A stretch of DNA of 64,000 bases from Ruminococcus sp. AF31-8BH (GTDB lineage: Bacteria; Bacillota; Clostridia; Lachnospirales; Lachnospiraceae), in NCBI RefSeq assembly GCF_003460605.1, contig NZ_QTVN01000001.1, forward strand, positions 372,001 to 436,000, given 5' to 3'. The position numbers and the translations under genes are program-made. Positions 26,527 through 33,958 of the stretch are shown here, one piece after another. Every line of letters begins with the position of its first letter. Position 1 is the first letter of the stretch. The notes beneath the pieces were generated by a model, which did not search any database, had not been told where the DNA came from, and saw nothing but the letters and a program-made list of their open reading frames with translations.

Positions 26527-26607
26527 TTTATTAGCACTCTCCATTTCTCATCATTTTTTGACCACAAATTTACGACATTTACGACAAATCTGACACTGCT
26601 TTACAAT

Positions 26608-26770
26608 ACCAGACAAAATGACTGATGCCTCGGAAAGCCTGTAAAACAGGCACTTCCAAGACACACAAAGCAGGACAAAAATCGACTTCCATTATCAAGA
26701 GGTGAGTGCTAATTATTTTGTGAACTCTTTGTGAATTTGTGATTGTTTGTGATTTGTGATTGTGAATGTT
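26608..26770. repeat. Dispersed noncoding repeat, copy B (long form)
   Basis: From ACCAGACAAAATGACTGATG through the stem-loop GCCTGT-AAA-ACAGGC to GAGGTGAGTGCTAATTAT and then a run of TTTGTGA units (TGTGAACTC, TTGTGAATT, TTGTGATTG, TTGTGATTT, TTGTGATTG). It is about 85-90% identical to copy D at 32183. Just upstream, at 26561-26590, lie ACCACAAATTTACGACA and TTTACGACAAATC, like those beside the integrase remnant. Confidence 0.8.
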
Positions 26771-26772
26771 CA

Positions 26773-27018
26773 CAGATATTGTTCAGCCTTCCGGAACAGG
26801 CAACAAACTGGGACTGGTTCTCTGAAAAGATTATAAATGCCAGAAGACCAATCAAGGCATTGAACCTTTTTGCCTATACCGGATGTACAACACTTGCAGC
26901 AGCTGCTGCCGGAGCAAGCGTAACGCATGTAGACGCATCCAAAGGTATGGTTGCATGGGCAAAAGAAAATGTAGCTTCTTCCGGATTATCTGACAAGCCA
27001 ATCGGCTCCCTGTTATAA
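26773..27018 (+). pseudogene. Fragment of a SAM-dependent (rRNA-type) methyltransferase
   Basis: The frame shows FSLPEQATNWDWFSEKI, PIKALNLFAYTGCTTLAAAA (SAM-binding motif I) and VTHVDASKGMVAWAKENVAS (motif II), as in the RlmI-like class I methyltransferases. The N-terminal RNA-binding part is absent: the frame starts abruptly where repeat copy B ends. The C-terminal catalytic part is missing beyond SSGLSDKPI. Only about 80 of some 300 residues remain. Confidence 0.7.
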
Positions 27019-27090
27019 TACCCATCAATACGCATATACTATCTATATCTCTATCCTCATTGAACAAGACAACTTATTCATAATATTGTC

Positions 27091-28304
27091 TTGCGCACAA
27101 GACAATATTTTCTAGAAGCCAATGTCAACTATTGCTTTGTTGGTATCAGAAGAACCGGAAAGTCATATATGATGTATCAACAAATAAAACAATTAGAAGC
27201 CGATGGAATTCCCTTGTCCCAAATTATTTATGTAAATTTTGAAGATGAGCGTCTTTTGGAAATGACTGCTGAAGATTTAAATCTCATTTTAGAAATTGGA
27301 TTAGAAATATCCTAAACTGATATCAAGCCATATTTATTTTTAGACGAGATTCAAAATATTAACGGGTGGGAGAATTTCGTTCGCAGAATTGCAGATATGA
27401 AGTATCGAATCAATATTACCGGCAGTAATAGTAAAATGCTAAGCAGCGAAATAGCTTCCACTTTAGGTGGGCGTTTTGTTATTATGAATATTTATCCATA
27501 TTCTTTCTCTGAATATCTTATTGCAAATAATATGACAAAGAATTACCTGGATGTTATTAGCACCAAAGACAGAGCAGATGTCCAAAATCAATATAACAAA
27601 TATGTAACCTATGGAGCATTTCCAGAATTAGTTGAGATAAGAAATAAACGAGCTTTTTTAAGCAGTATCTATCAAACTGTATATCTCGGTGATATTATAA
27701 CCAGAAATAAAATCACCAATAATTTTGCAATAAGGCTAATCCTAAAGAAAATTGCAGAATCTGTCACAAAACCTTTATCGTATAACCGACTGACTAATAT
27801 ATTAAAAAGTAGTGGAATGTCTATCGGTAAACAAACCGTAATAAACTATGTCAGCTATATGACAGACTCCTACCTGCTCTTTACTCTGCAAAACTATGCC
27901 GCCAAACTTGTAGAAAAAGAAACTTCTCCTAAGTATTACTTTATGGATACCGGACTTCTAGGACTTATGCTGCTAGACTGCTAGACTGCAAATCTGCTCA
28001 GCTGGAAAATCTTGTTGCAATCGAGCTGATGCGACGTTATGGTACCGAAAATGTCTATTTCTTTGAGAATAATGTAGAAATTGACTTTTATGTACCATTA
28101 GACAATCTTGCTATCCAGGTCAGTATGCAGGTTCTGGATAACATAGATACAAGAAAACGTGAAACCAGAGCCTTTGTGAAGCTAAATAATTTTATCCCCA
28201 ACGCCAAATGTATTCTCATTACTAATAGCGAAGAGGCGGTTATTGATTGCGATGGAATCAATATTGAGGTAATTCCTATTTGGAAATGGTTGTTGGATAA
28301 CTAA
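27091..28304 (+). pseudogene. AAA ATPase with DUF4143 domain, disrupted
   Basis: Three adjacent frames together make one AAA/DUF4143 protein: Walker A VGIRRTGKSYMM, Walker B PYLFLDEIQNINGWENFV, the sensor region ITGSNSKMLSSEIA, then GRFVIMNIYPYSFSEYL, and the DUF4143 nuclease-like end (YFMDTGLLGLM, VYFFENNVEIDFYVP). A TAA at 27313-27315 interrupts it in frame. An 8-bp tandem duplication (CTAGACTG twice, 27973-27988) then shifts the frame. The 5' end also lacks a normal start: only a TTG at 27091 precedes the Walker A motif. Such ATPases are common and of unclear role. Confidence 0.85.
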
Positions 28305-28587
28305 TCGGTATACGGTGCTTTCAATAGTTGACGTGCACGGGCTGGTAAACTGTGGCTAAATCATAATAGCCACTGTTCCCAGTTCTTTCAACAAGGATTC
28401 CCTTACCGAAAGCACACCCTGGTGTGTTCCATATTGCTCTGTAAATACATACGGTAGCGTACGTCTGCCGCCATAACCATTTTCTGTTCCACTGCCATTT
28501 GAAGTGCCAAACTGGCATTTCAAGTTACTTTACCACACAATCATTTCTTATGAGTTCCCAAAATCTTCCCATTTTACCCTATTTTTC

Positions 28588-28683
28588 TCATTCTGCCCAC
28601 TGCTTCAAAATCACTTCTTCCCGTTCTCTGGCTGCTTTATCTACTTCCAGAAGGTGTTCTCCAATTGTATCCTGTAAAAGCAT
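28588..28683 (-). pseudogene. TnpV fragment (middle part)
   Basis: MLLQDTIGEHLLEVDKAARE followed by REEVILKQWAE resembles the middle of TnpV-type transposon proteins (LNAxLxEIDxxAxERxExLI). The frame begins directly at repeat copy C. The rest of 28305-28587 shows minus-strand scraps of coding-like sequence (TENGYGGRRTLPYVFTEQYG) from a gene I cannot identify. Confidence 0.45.
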
Positions 28684-28687
28684 CACC

Positions 28688-28752
28688 TGAGTGCTAATTA
28701 TTTTGTGAGGCTTTTGTGACCTGGCTTTGTGCCTTTTTGTGACGCTACTATT
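28688..28752. repeat. Dispersed noncoding repeat, copy C (core and TTTGTGA units)
   Basis: TGAGTGCTAATTATTTTGTG, then TTTTGTGACC, TTTGTGCC and TTTTGTGACG at intervals near 10-15 bp. The upstream hairpin part of copies B and D is absent. Confidence 0.7.
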
Positions 28753-28864
28753 TTTTATAATCTTCCGAATGCATCTGTTTTGATTGATTGACAATTACCG
28801 AGCTATTCCCGTATATTTAACCCATAAAGCAGATACAAAATCCCAGACGTACAGGTGATCAAAC

Positions 28865-29776
28865 ATGAAAAATATCCATAGCATTGAATTTTATACTGGA
28901 AGTAAGGAAGAATTGCTTCCCGGTTTTGAAAAAGATTTTCCCTATATCGCTTCGAGGGCAGAACTTGACAAATATATAGGATGTTATGTACCGTGGCACT
29001 GGCACAGGACAGTGGAACTTTTTTATATGGAAAGCGGCAGCATTGAATATGATACGCCAGGAGGAAAAATATTGTTTCCGGCTGGAAGCGGCGGCATGAT
29101 AAATCCCAATGTACTCCATATGACAAAAGCAATATCGCAGAAAGAAAAGAATATACAGTTACTTCATATTTTCGACGTATCCTTACTTGCCGGAGAACAG
29201 GGAAGCAGGATTGAACAAAAATATATTTCGCCTGTCATAACAGCCCCGCAGATTGAGGTAATCCCGCTTTTTCCGGGCAATGCAGAAGAAGAAAGGATTT
29301 TGAAACTGCTTGCTGCCTCATTTTGTTTATCCGGTGATGAATTTGGATATGAAATAAAACTACGGGAAGCTCTAACGGAAATATGGCTCATGCTTTTTGA
29401 ACGTTCTCGTTCTATGCGTGAAAAGAAAAATGAACATAACAAAAGCAACGATAAAATAAAGCTGATGATGATATACATTCATGAACATTACAGAGAAAAA
29501 ATATCTATTCCGGAACTTGCTGCGGCAGCATATTTAAGCGAAAGGGAATGTTATAGAGTGTTCCATGACTGTCTGCACATGACACCCGTAGAGTATATAA
29601 CAGCTTACCGTTTACAAGTTGCCTGTCAGATGTTGGCAAAGGGGCAGGAAGCTGTTACTGTTATCAGTCATGAGTGTGGTTTAGGGAGCAGCAGTTATTT
29701 TGGAAAGGTTTTTCGGGAATATGCACATTGTTCACCTATAGAATATAGGAAAAAATGTCAGAATAGTGATAGGTAA
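28865..29776 (+). CDS. AraC-family transcriptional regulator with cupin sensor domain
   Basis: A 303-residue regulator. Residues about 20-150 form a cupin-like sensor (YVPWHWHRTVELFYMESGSI, ending KILFPAGSGGMINPNVLHM). Residues about 200-300 form the double helix-turn-helix of AraC proteins (ISIPELAAAAYLSERECYRV and VTVISHECGLGSSSYFGKVF with RxYAHCSPIEYRK). It opens a co-directional cluster with an HD-domain protein (its GTG lies 88 bp downstream), an acetyltransferase and a truncated HAD gene, and may control them. The cupin type usually binds sugars or small acids. The frame is intact despite the broken neighbours. Confidence 0.88.
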   Translation: MKNIHSIEFYTGSKEELLPGFEKDFPYIASRAELDKYIGCYVPWHWHRTVELFYMESGSIEYDTPGGKILFPAGSGGMINPNVLHMTKAISQKEKNIQLLHIFDVSLLAGEQGSRIEQKYISPVITAPQIEVIPLFPGNAEEERILKLLAASFCLSGDEFGYEIKLREALTEIWLMLFERSRSMREKKNEHNKSNDKIKLMMIYIHEHYREKISIPELAAAAYLSERECYRVFHDCLHMTPVEYITAYRLQVACQMLAKGQEAVTVISHECGLGSSSYFGKVFREYAHCSPIEYRKKCQNSDR

Positions 29777-29864
29777 TGGCGGAAAAGAAATATTTTTCCT
29801 ATGTCTTTTGCATTATAATGATACTTGTAAAGAAAATCAACAATTTACAGGAGGTGAACGCAAG

Positions 29865-30467
29865 GTGGTAAAACTGAACATTCAGACCGCGGAACTGGCA
29901 TTAAGGGAAGCGTCAGAATCCAATCCGGGAGCATGGGCAGACCATTCCCGGTTTGTAGCCGAAGCATGTAAAAACATCGCATCACATTGTAAAGATTTAT
30001 CTTCTGAACAGGCATATATTTTCGGGCTGTTGCATGATATTGGACGCTATGCCGGAGTGAGTTCGGAAAGGCATCTGATAGACGGCTATCGGTACTGTAT
30101 GGAGCGCGGATGGGAAAAAGCTGCACAGATATGTATATCCCACGCATTTATGATACAGGATATTGCCACATCTATCGGTGAGTTTGACGTCAGTGATGAG
30201 GATTACCTGTTTATGAAAGAATTTGTTGCAAATGCGGTATATGATGATTATGACCGTCTTGTACAGTTATGTGACGCATTGGCTATGCCGACGGGGTTCT
30301 GTCTTTTGGAAAAGCGATTTGTAGACGTGACAATACGGTACGGCGTTCACACGGCGACAATAGACAGGTGGAAAAAGATTTTAGAGATTAAAGAACAGTT
30401 TGAAAATCAGATTGGCTGTTCTATCTATTCTCTGCTTCCGGGCATTGTGGAAAATAGTTTTCGTTAA
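29865..30467 (+). CDS. HD-domain phosphohydrolase-like protein
   Basis: A 200-residue protein with an HD metal-binding core: the His of WADHSRFVAEAC, the paired LLHDIGRYAG motif near residue 55 and later Asp in LVQLCDALAMPTG. HD-domain proteins of this size hydrolyse phosphoesters, often nucleotides. The substrate is unknown. The start is taken as GTG 29865, which has GGAGGTGA at 29850-29857 about 7 bp upstream. The longer frame from 29766 overlaps the AraC gene and looks spurious. It is 11 bp before the acetyltransferase gene, so the two are cotranscribed. Confidence 0.78.
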   Translation: MVKLNIQTAELALREASESNPGAWADHSRFVAEACKNIASHCKDLSSEQAYIFGLLHDIGRYAGVSSERHLIDGYRYCMERGWEKAAQICISHAFMIQDIATSIGEFDVSDEDYLFMKEFVANAVYDDYDRLVQLCDALAMPTGFCLLEKRFVDVTIRYGVHTATIDRWKKILEIKEQFENQIGCSIYSLLPGIVENSFR

Positions 30468-30478
30468 GGAGGGATATT

Positions 30479-31081
30479 ATGTATTACGAATCCAGTGATT
30501 TTTTGGAAACTGCGGACAGCGATACATTAAAGCAGATTGCCCGCACAAGGGAATTAACACGGGAATATTATTTTTCTGATTATGTAGATATGGAAAAACG
30601 CACTTCCATTCTTCGGGAGCTGTTGGGTGGAATGGGAGAAAATGTGGCAATCGACACGCCTTTTCATTGCGACTATGGGAAAAATATATTTTTGGGAAAT
30701 GATGTGATAATCAATATGAATTGTACCTTTGTGGATAACAAAACTATCCGAATTGGTGACAGGGTATTGATTGCGTCAAATGTGCAGATGTATACATCTT
30801 CGCACCCTGTATTGCCACAGGAAAGGCTTGTGCCGGATTGGAGGGAACGCAAGACAACATTTTTCAGAACCTATGCACGTCCGATAGAGATAGAAAACAA
30901 TGTCTGGATTGGCGGCGGCTGTATTCTTCTTCCCGGAGTCACTATAGGAGAAAACAGCGTGATAGGGGCTGGAAGCGTGGTTACCCGCCCTGTCCCTCCT
31001 AATTGTGTTGCAGTAGGGAATCCATGCAGGGTACTACGTTATTTTGATACAGACAGGGAAAGGTGGCAGCATGAAGTATAA
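30479..31081 (+). CDS. Sugar O-acetyltransferase (maltose/galactoside acetyltransferase type)
   Basis: A 200-residue acyltransferase of the left-handed beta-helix family that moves acetyl from acetyl-CoA to sugar hydroxyls. The N-terminal Mac domain contains REYYFSDYVDMEKRTSILRE. The hexapeptide-repeat core follows from about residue 65: VAIDTPFHCDYGKNIFLGND, catalytic His in MYTSSHPVLPQERL, and NNVWIGGGCILLPGVTIGEN. It ends with the usual VAVGNPCRVLRYF. The GGAGGG Shine-Dalgarno is strong. The last bases overlap the start of a HAD gene by 11 bp. Confidence 0.9.
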   Translation: MYYESSDFLETADSDTLKQIARTRELTREYYFSDYVDMEKRTSILRELLGGMGENVAIDTPFHCDYGKNIFLGNDVIINMNCTFVDNKTIRIGDRVLIASNVQMYTSSHPVLPQERLVPDWRERKTTFFRTYARPIEIENNVWIGGGCILLPGVTIGENSVIGAGSVVTRPVPPNCVAVGNPCRVLRYFDTDRERWQHEV

Positions 31082-31217
31082 GCATATTGTTTTTGACATT
31101 GACGGTATTACTATTAAGATTCCCACTATGAAAAGCACAGCTACGATTGCCAGAATCCTGATAACCCATACTTCTCCACCTGTATATGCTATTTTCTGGT
31201 TAAATCCATTATCATAA
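31071..31217 (+). pseudogene. Start of a HAD-family phosphatase cut off by foreign DNA
   Basis: The first twelve codons, MKYKHIVFDIDG, are the N-terminus of a HAD hydrolase with motif I; a T or V is expected next. At about 31107 the sequence becomes the tail of an unrelated minus-strand relic, and the frame ends after 48 codons. The gene overlaps the acetyltransferase end by 11 bp, so it was the fourth member of that operon. Confidence 0.75.
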
Positions 31218-32182
31218 GTTGGATATACCAGCCATTTACAAAATCGAACATACCACATGAATGGAGTCATGAAAAAATCTATGAAATCATGTTGAAAAGC
31301 ACCATTCTGTAGAATTGCAAACAGAACTACCATAATGTATCCCATTCCCCAGAAATACTCCATACATTCCAGTCGCATAGAATCGTTTATTTAAATCCTG
31401 TAAAGAAATGCTGGACATATTGGTGATTCCAACTACATGCTGGATCAGCGATACTGCCACAGACTCTCCGGTTCCACCATTTCCTTTCAGTGTAAGGAAT
31501 TTCTGAAACTGCGTATCCTGTGTCATGCAGTATCCAAAATACTCCCAGAATGTCTGCTGTTCTTCTTTGTTAGGAAGAGACGATGCAAGATACTTTTTGA
31601 TATTTTCTCCACCCTGCAATACCTGCTCCCTGTCCTCCGGATAATAGGGAAATGGTATCTGATTGATTGTCAGATAATCTGGATTGTGTTCCAGCATTTC
31701 ACCCGTAACCGGATCATAATATCCATTTTACCCCATCATGGTCTTCCAAGAAAACACCATGCTCATAATAATACGGTGTGATTCCCACCACAAAAAACTG
31801 AACATTCTCCACCAGATAATCTACAATCTCCATATCCCGGACACCTTTCACATTCTCTTTTGCATCAAATAAGTGAAAACAGCTCAGTTCCGGTTCTTCT
31901 TTTGGATCTCGCTCAAACCGAAGAATATACTGTTCCAGTAATTTCTCAACTTCTTTCTGATTATCCAGTTTGCCAAGATACTCTTTCTCTTTGAACAACT
32001 GCCAGCCTGCTTTTCCATCAAGACCAGCGTCTTTGAAAAATGTCAGTAACTTATCATTTACCCACTTCACTGAACAGGAAGCCACATAATGATAGGCACT
32101 CTGACAGCTTCCAGTAAACTGAATAGCTCTCATTTCTTCTATAAAGGAATCTGCACTGAAATAATATCCGTCATCTTCCTGG
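31107..32182 (-). pseudogene. Broken phage/plasmid-type primase-helicase with a foreign membrane tail
   Basis: Two minus-strand frames (32182-31714 and about 31730-31330) make one protein with the D5/P4-type primase-helicase pattern: YYEHGVFLEDHDGVKW, DYLTINQIPFPYYPEDREQV, FWEYFGYCMTQD and the Walker A region LKGNGGTGESVAV, in which the expected GKS lysine is Glu. A frameshift lies near 31725. After YATGMYG the frame switches to short hydrophobic segments (FILQNG-like, then IRILAIVAVLFIVGILIV) of another unidentified protein, ending at the HAD junction near 31107. Copy D of the dispersed repeat lies directly at the upstream end. Confidence 0.7.
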
Positions 32183-32308
32183 ACCAGACAAAATGACTGA
32201 TGCCCCGGAAAGCCTGTAAAACAGGCACTTCCAGGACACACAAGACAGGACAAAAATCAACTTCCGCTGTCAATAGGTGAGTGCTAATTTTTTGTGAAGA
32301 ATTTGTGA
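32183..32308. repeat. Dispersed noncoding repeat, copy D (long form)
   Basis: Matches copy B from ACCAGACAAAATGACTGATG through GCCTGT-AAA-ACAGGC to GGTGAGTGCTAATTTTTTGT, and ends with two TTTGTGAA units. It separates the primase relic from the MarR operon. Confidence 0.8.
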
Positions 32309-32355
32309 ACTCGTATATCCTTATATAGAGACTTTCCTTTTTTTGCTGTCGCATA

Positions 32356-32390
32356 TTGACATATCGCAAAATTTATTCTAATATTAGAAT
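32356..32390 (+). promoter_or_regulatory. SigA-type promoter with overlapping MarR operator
   Basis: TTGACA (32356-32361), a 17-bp spacer and TAATAT (32379-32384) form a near-ideal promoter. The perfect 16-bp palindrome ATTCTAATATTAGAAT (32375-32390) covers the -10 box. A related half-site follows at 32392-32405. MarR proteins bind such AT-rich palindromes and block their own promoter. Confidence 0.78.
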
Positions 32391-32431
32391 GTTTAATTTT
32401 AGAACAATTGTAAAGAAGGTGACACTACATC

Positions 32432-32884
32432 ATGAATCCAATCGACCTTATCTTCATTAGTACCAAAACCATGAAGGCATACGAAGCCTTTTGTCAGCCT
32501 GTATGCAAAAAATTCCAGCTGAATCAGACAAGCTTTGATGTACTTATGTTTCTGGCAAATAACCCCAAATACAACACAGCCAGAGATATCTGCGAGATTC
32601 GCGGAATTCGCACCGGAATTGCGTCTGTAGCAGTTGATTTTCTGGTATCAAACGGCTATCTGCTACGACAGCCAGATGACATAGACCGACGAATCTGGCG
32701 TCTGCTCATCACAGAAAAAAGTGCTCCCATCATTCAGGAAGGCCGAGCTGTTCAACAGGAATTTGGAAAGCGCCTGACTGATGGTATCTCAGAAGAAGAG
32801 CTTGCAGCTTATACACAAATCATACAGAAATTCAAAGAAAATATTCTTGCAATTACCCACAATAAGAAAGGAGAATTATTATGA
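32432..32884 (+). CDS. MarR-family transcriptional regulator
   Basis: A 150-residue winged-helix regulator. The DNA-binding region has NTARDICEIRGIRTGIASVA as helix-turn-helix and GYLLRQPDDIDRRIWRLLIT as the wing, with the DxRR motif of the family. N- and C-terminal helices form the dimer. MarR proteins release DNA on binding small aromatic or oxidising ligands. Its stop overlaps the ATG of the TSUP permease (ATGA), so the two are coupled, and a perfect palindrome sits on its promoter. It therefore probably represses itself and the permease. Confidence 0.9.
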   Translation: MNPIDLIFISTKTMKAYEAFCQPVCKKFQLNQTSFDVLMFLANNPKYNTARDICEIRGIRTGIASVAVDFLVSNGYLLRQPDDIDRRIWRLLITEKSAPIIQEGRAVQQEFGKRLTDGISEEELAAYTQIIQKFKENILAITHNKKGELL

Positions 32885-33651
32885 TTACAACTGTCATTGT
32901 CTGTATTCTTGCCGGACTTGGTGCAGGGCTTGGCACAGGCTTCGCCGGAATGAGTGCAGCTGCAGTAATCAGCCCTATGCTGATCACGTTTCTCGGAATG
33001 GATCCTTATCAGGCAATCGGAATCGCGCTTGCCAGTGATGTACTGGCCAGTGCAGTTTCTTCCTATGAATATGGAAAGAACAAAAACCTGGATATCAAAA
33101 ACGGTCTGGTAATGATGTTCACTGTCATGATTTTTACCTTTATTGCCAGCTTCCTTTCCAAATTTATCTCAGGAAATACTATGGGAAGCTTTTCCACTTT
33201 TATGACTATGCTTCTCGGTATTAAGTTTATTGTGAAACCAGTTATGACCACCAAGGAAAAAATGATGGCTGTTGACAAAAAAACCCGCATTATCCAGTCC
33301 ATCCTCTGCGGCACTGTAATTGGTCTGATTTGTGGTTTCATAGGTGCCGGCGGTGGAATGATGATGCTTCTTATCCTTACCTCCGTACTTGGTTACGAAC
33401 TGAAAACCGCAGTCGGAACAAGTGTCTTTATCATGACCTTCACCGCATTTACAGGTGCTGCCAGTCACTTTTATCTGGGCGGTATGCCAGACATTACCGT
33501 TCTGGTTCTCTGTGCTGTAAGCACTTTGGTATTTGCCCGCCTTGCTGCTGTATTTGCGAACAAAGCATCTGCCAAAACACTGAACCGTGCACTTGGCGTT
33601 GTGCTTACCGTTCTTGGCGTAGTTATCCTGGCGGTAAAATTTTTCCAGTAG
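32881..33651 (+). CDS. TSUP-family (TauE/SafE) permease
   Basis: This 256-residue membrane protein has the two-half TauE/SafE fold. The first half contains GAGLGTGFAGMSAAAVISPM and the second GLICGFIGAGGGMMMLLILT, with about eight hydrophobic segments. Members move sulfite, sulfonates, sulfoacetate or other small organic anions, often outward. The MarR partner suggests induction by the transported or a related compound. The substrate cannot be told. A strong terminator follows at 33680. Confidence 0.87.
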   Translation: MITTVIVCILAGLGAGLGTGFAGMSAAAVISPMLITFLGMDPYQAIGIALASDVLASAVSSYEYGKNKNLDIKNGLVMMFTVMIFTFIASFLSKFISGNTMGSFSTFMTMLLGIKFIVKPVMTTKEKMMAVDKKTRIIQSILCGTVIGLICGFIGAGGGMMMLLILTSVLGYELKTAVGTSVFIMTFTAFTGAASHFYLGGMPDITVLVLCAVSTLVFARLAAVFANKASAKTLNRALGVVLTVLGVVILAVKFFQ

Positions 33652-33679
33652 CAGCCAGATTACACCTGCATTAATTGCA

Positions 33680-33731
33680 AAAAAGGACAGGCAACTCAGT
33701 ATTTTTAAACACTGTTTTGTCTGTCCTTTTT
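33680..33731 (+). terminator. Rho-independent terminator after the TSUP gene
   Basis: AAAAAGGACAG (33680-33690) pairs with CTGTCCTTTTT (33721-33731), with a T-rich tail on the plus strand. Confidence 0.8.
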
Positions 33732-33742
33732 GTTACTGCTAT

Positions 33743-33958
33743 TTTATCAAGTTAGGGTCAAAAGGTCTTTTGCCCCTAACTTGATATCTACGAATTGCTC
33801 CGCAGCAAAGCTGCTCCCGCAATTCTCGAACATTCGGAATCCGCTGATTTACTGCGTAAATCGTTACTTCCTCATGTTCGGCGGGTCCCAAGTTCAAACG
33901 CCTTATCGTGCAAGCACGAACGGCTTTTTGATCTTTTGCCCCTGATATCATTTTATCT
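33743..33958. repeat. Multi-hairpin intergenic element flanked by a direct repeat
   Basis: Four stems in a row: ATCAAGTTAGGG ... CCCTAACTTGAT with an inner CAAAAG/CTTTTG (33746-33785); GAATTGC ... GCAATTC with inner GCAGC/GCTGC (33792-33825); CGAACAT ... ATGTTCG with inner GATTTAC/GTAAATC (33827-33880); CGTGC-AA-GCACG (33907-33918). TCTTTTGCCCCT...TGATATC occurs at both ends (33766-33788 and 33932-33949). It fills the whole gap between the TSUP and zinc operons and contains no convincing gene. Confidence 0.7.

Noticed and set aside
28865..31081. AraC / HD / acetyltransferase cluster as a nucleotide-based defence system
   Set aside because: There is no nucleotide cyclase or effector. The acetyltransferase is an ordinary sugar type, and the fourth gene was a HAD phosphatase, which points to metabolism.
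26579..32369. A short minus-strand peptide conserved between two places (EVDFCPxLCVLEVPVLQAFRG)
   Set aside because: It is the reverse reading of repeat copies B and D. The conservation is of the DNA, including a hairpin, and changes do not favour synonymous sites.
33739..33951. A 70-codon minus-strand frame (with a longer plus-strand rival) in the multi-hairpin element
   Set aside because: Both frames are by-products of the repeated hairpins; neither has a ribosome site or known domain.
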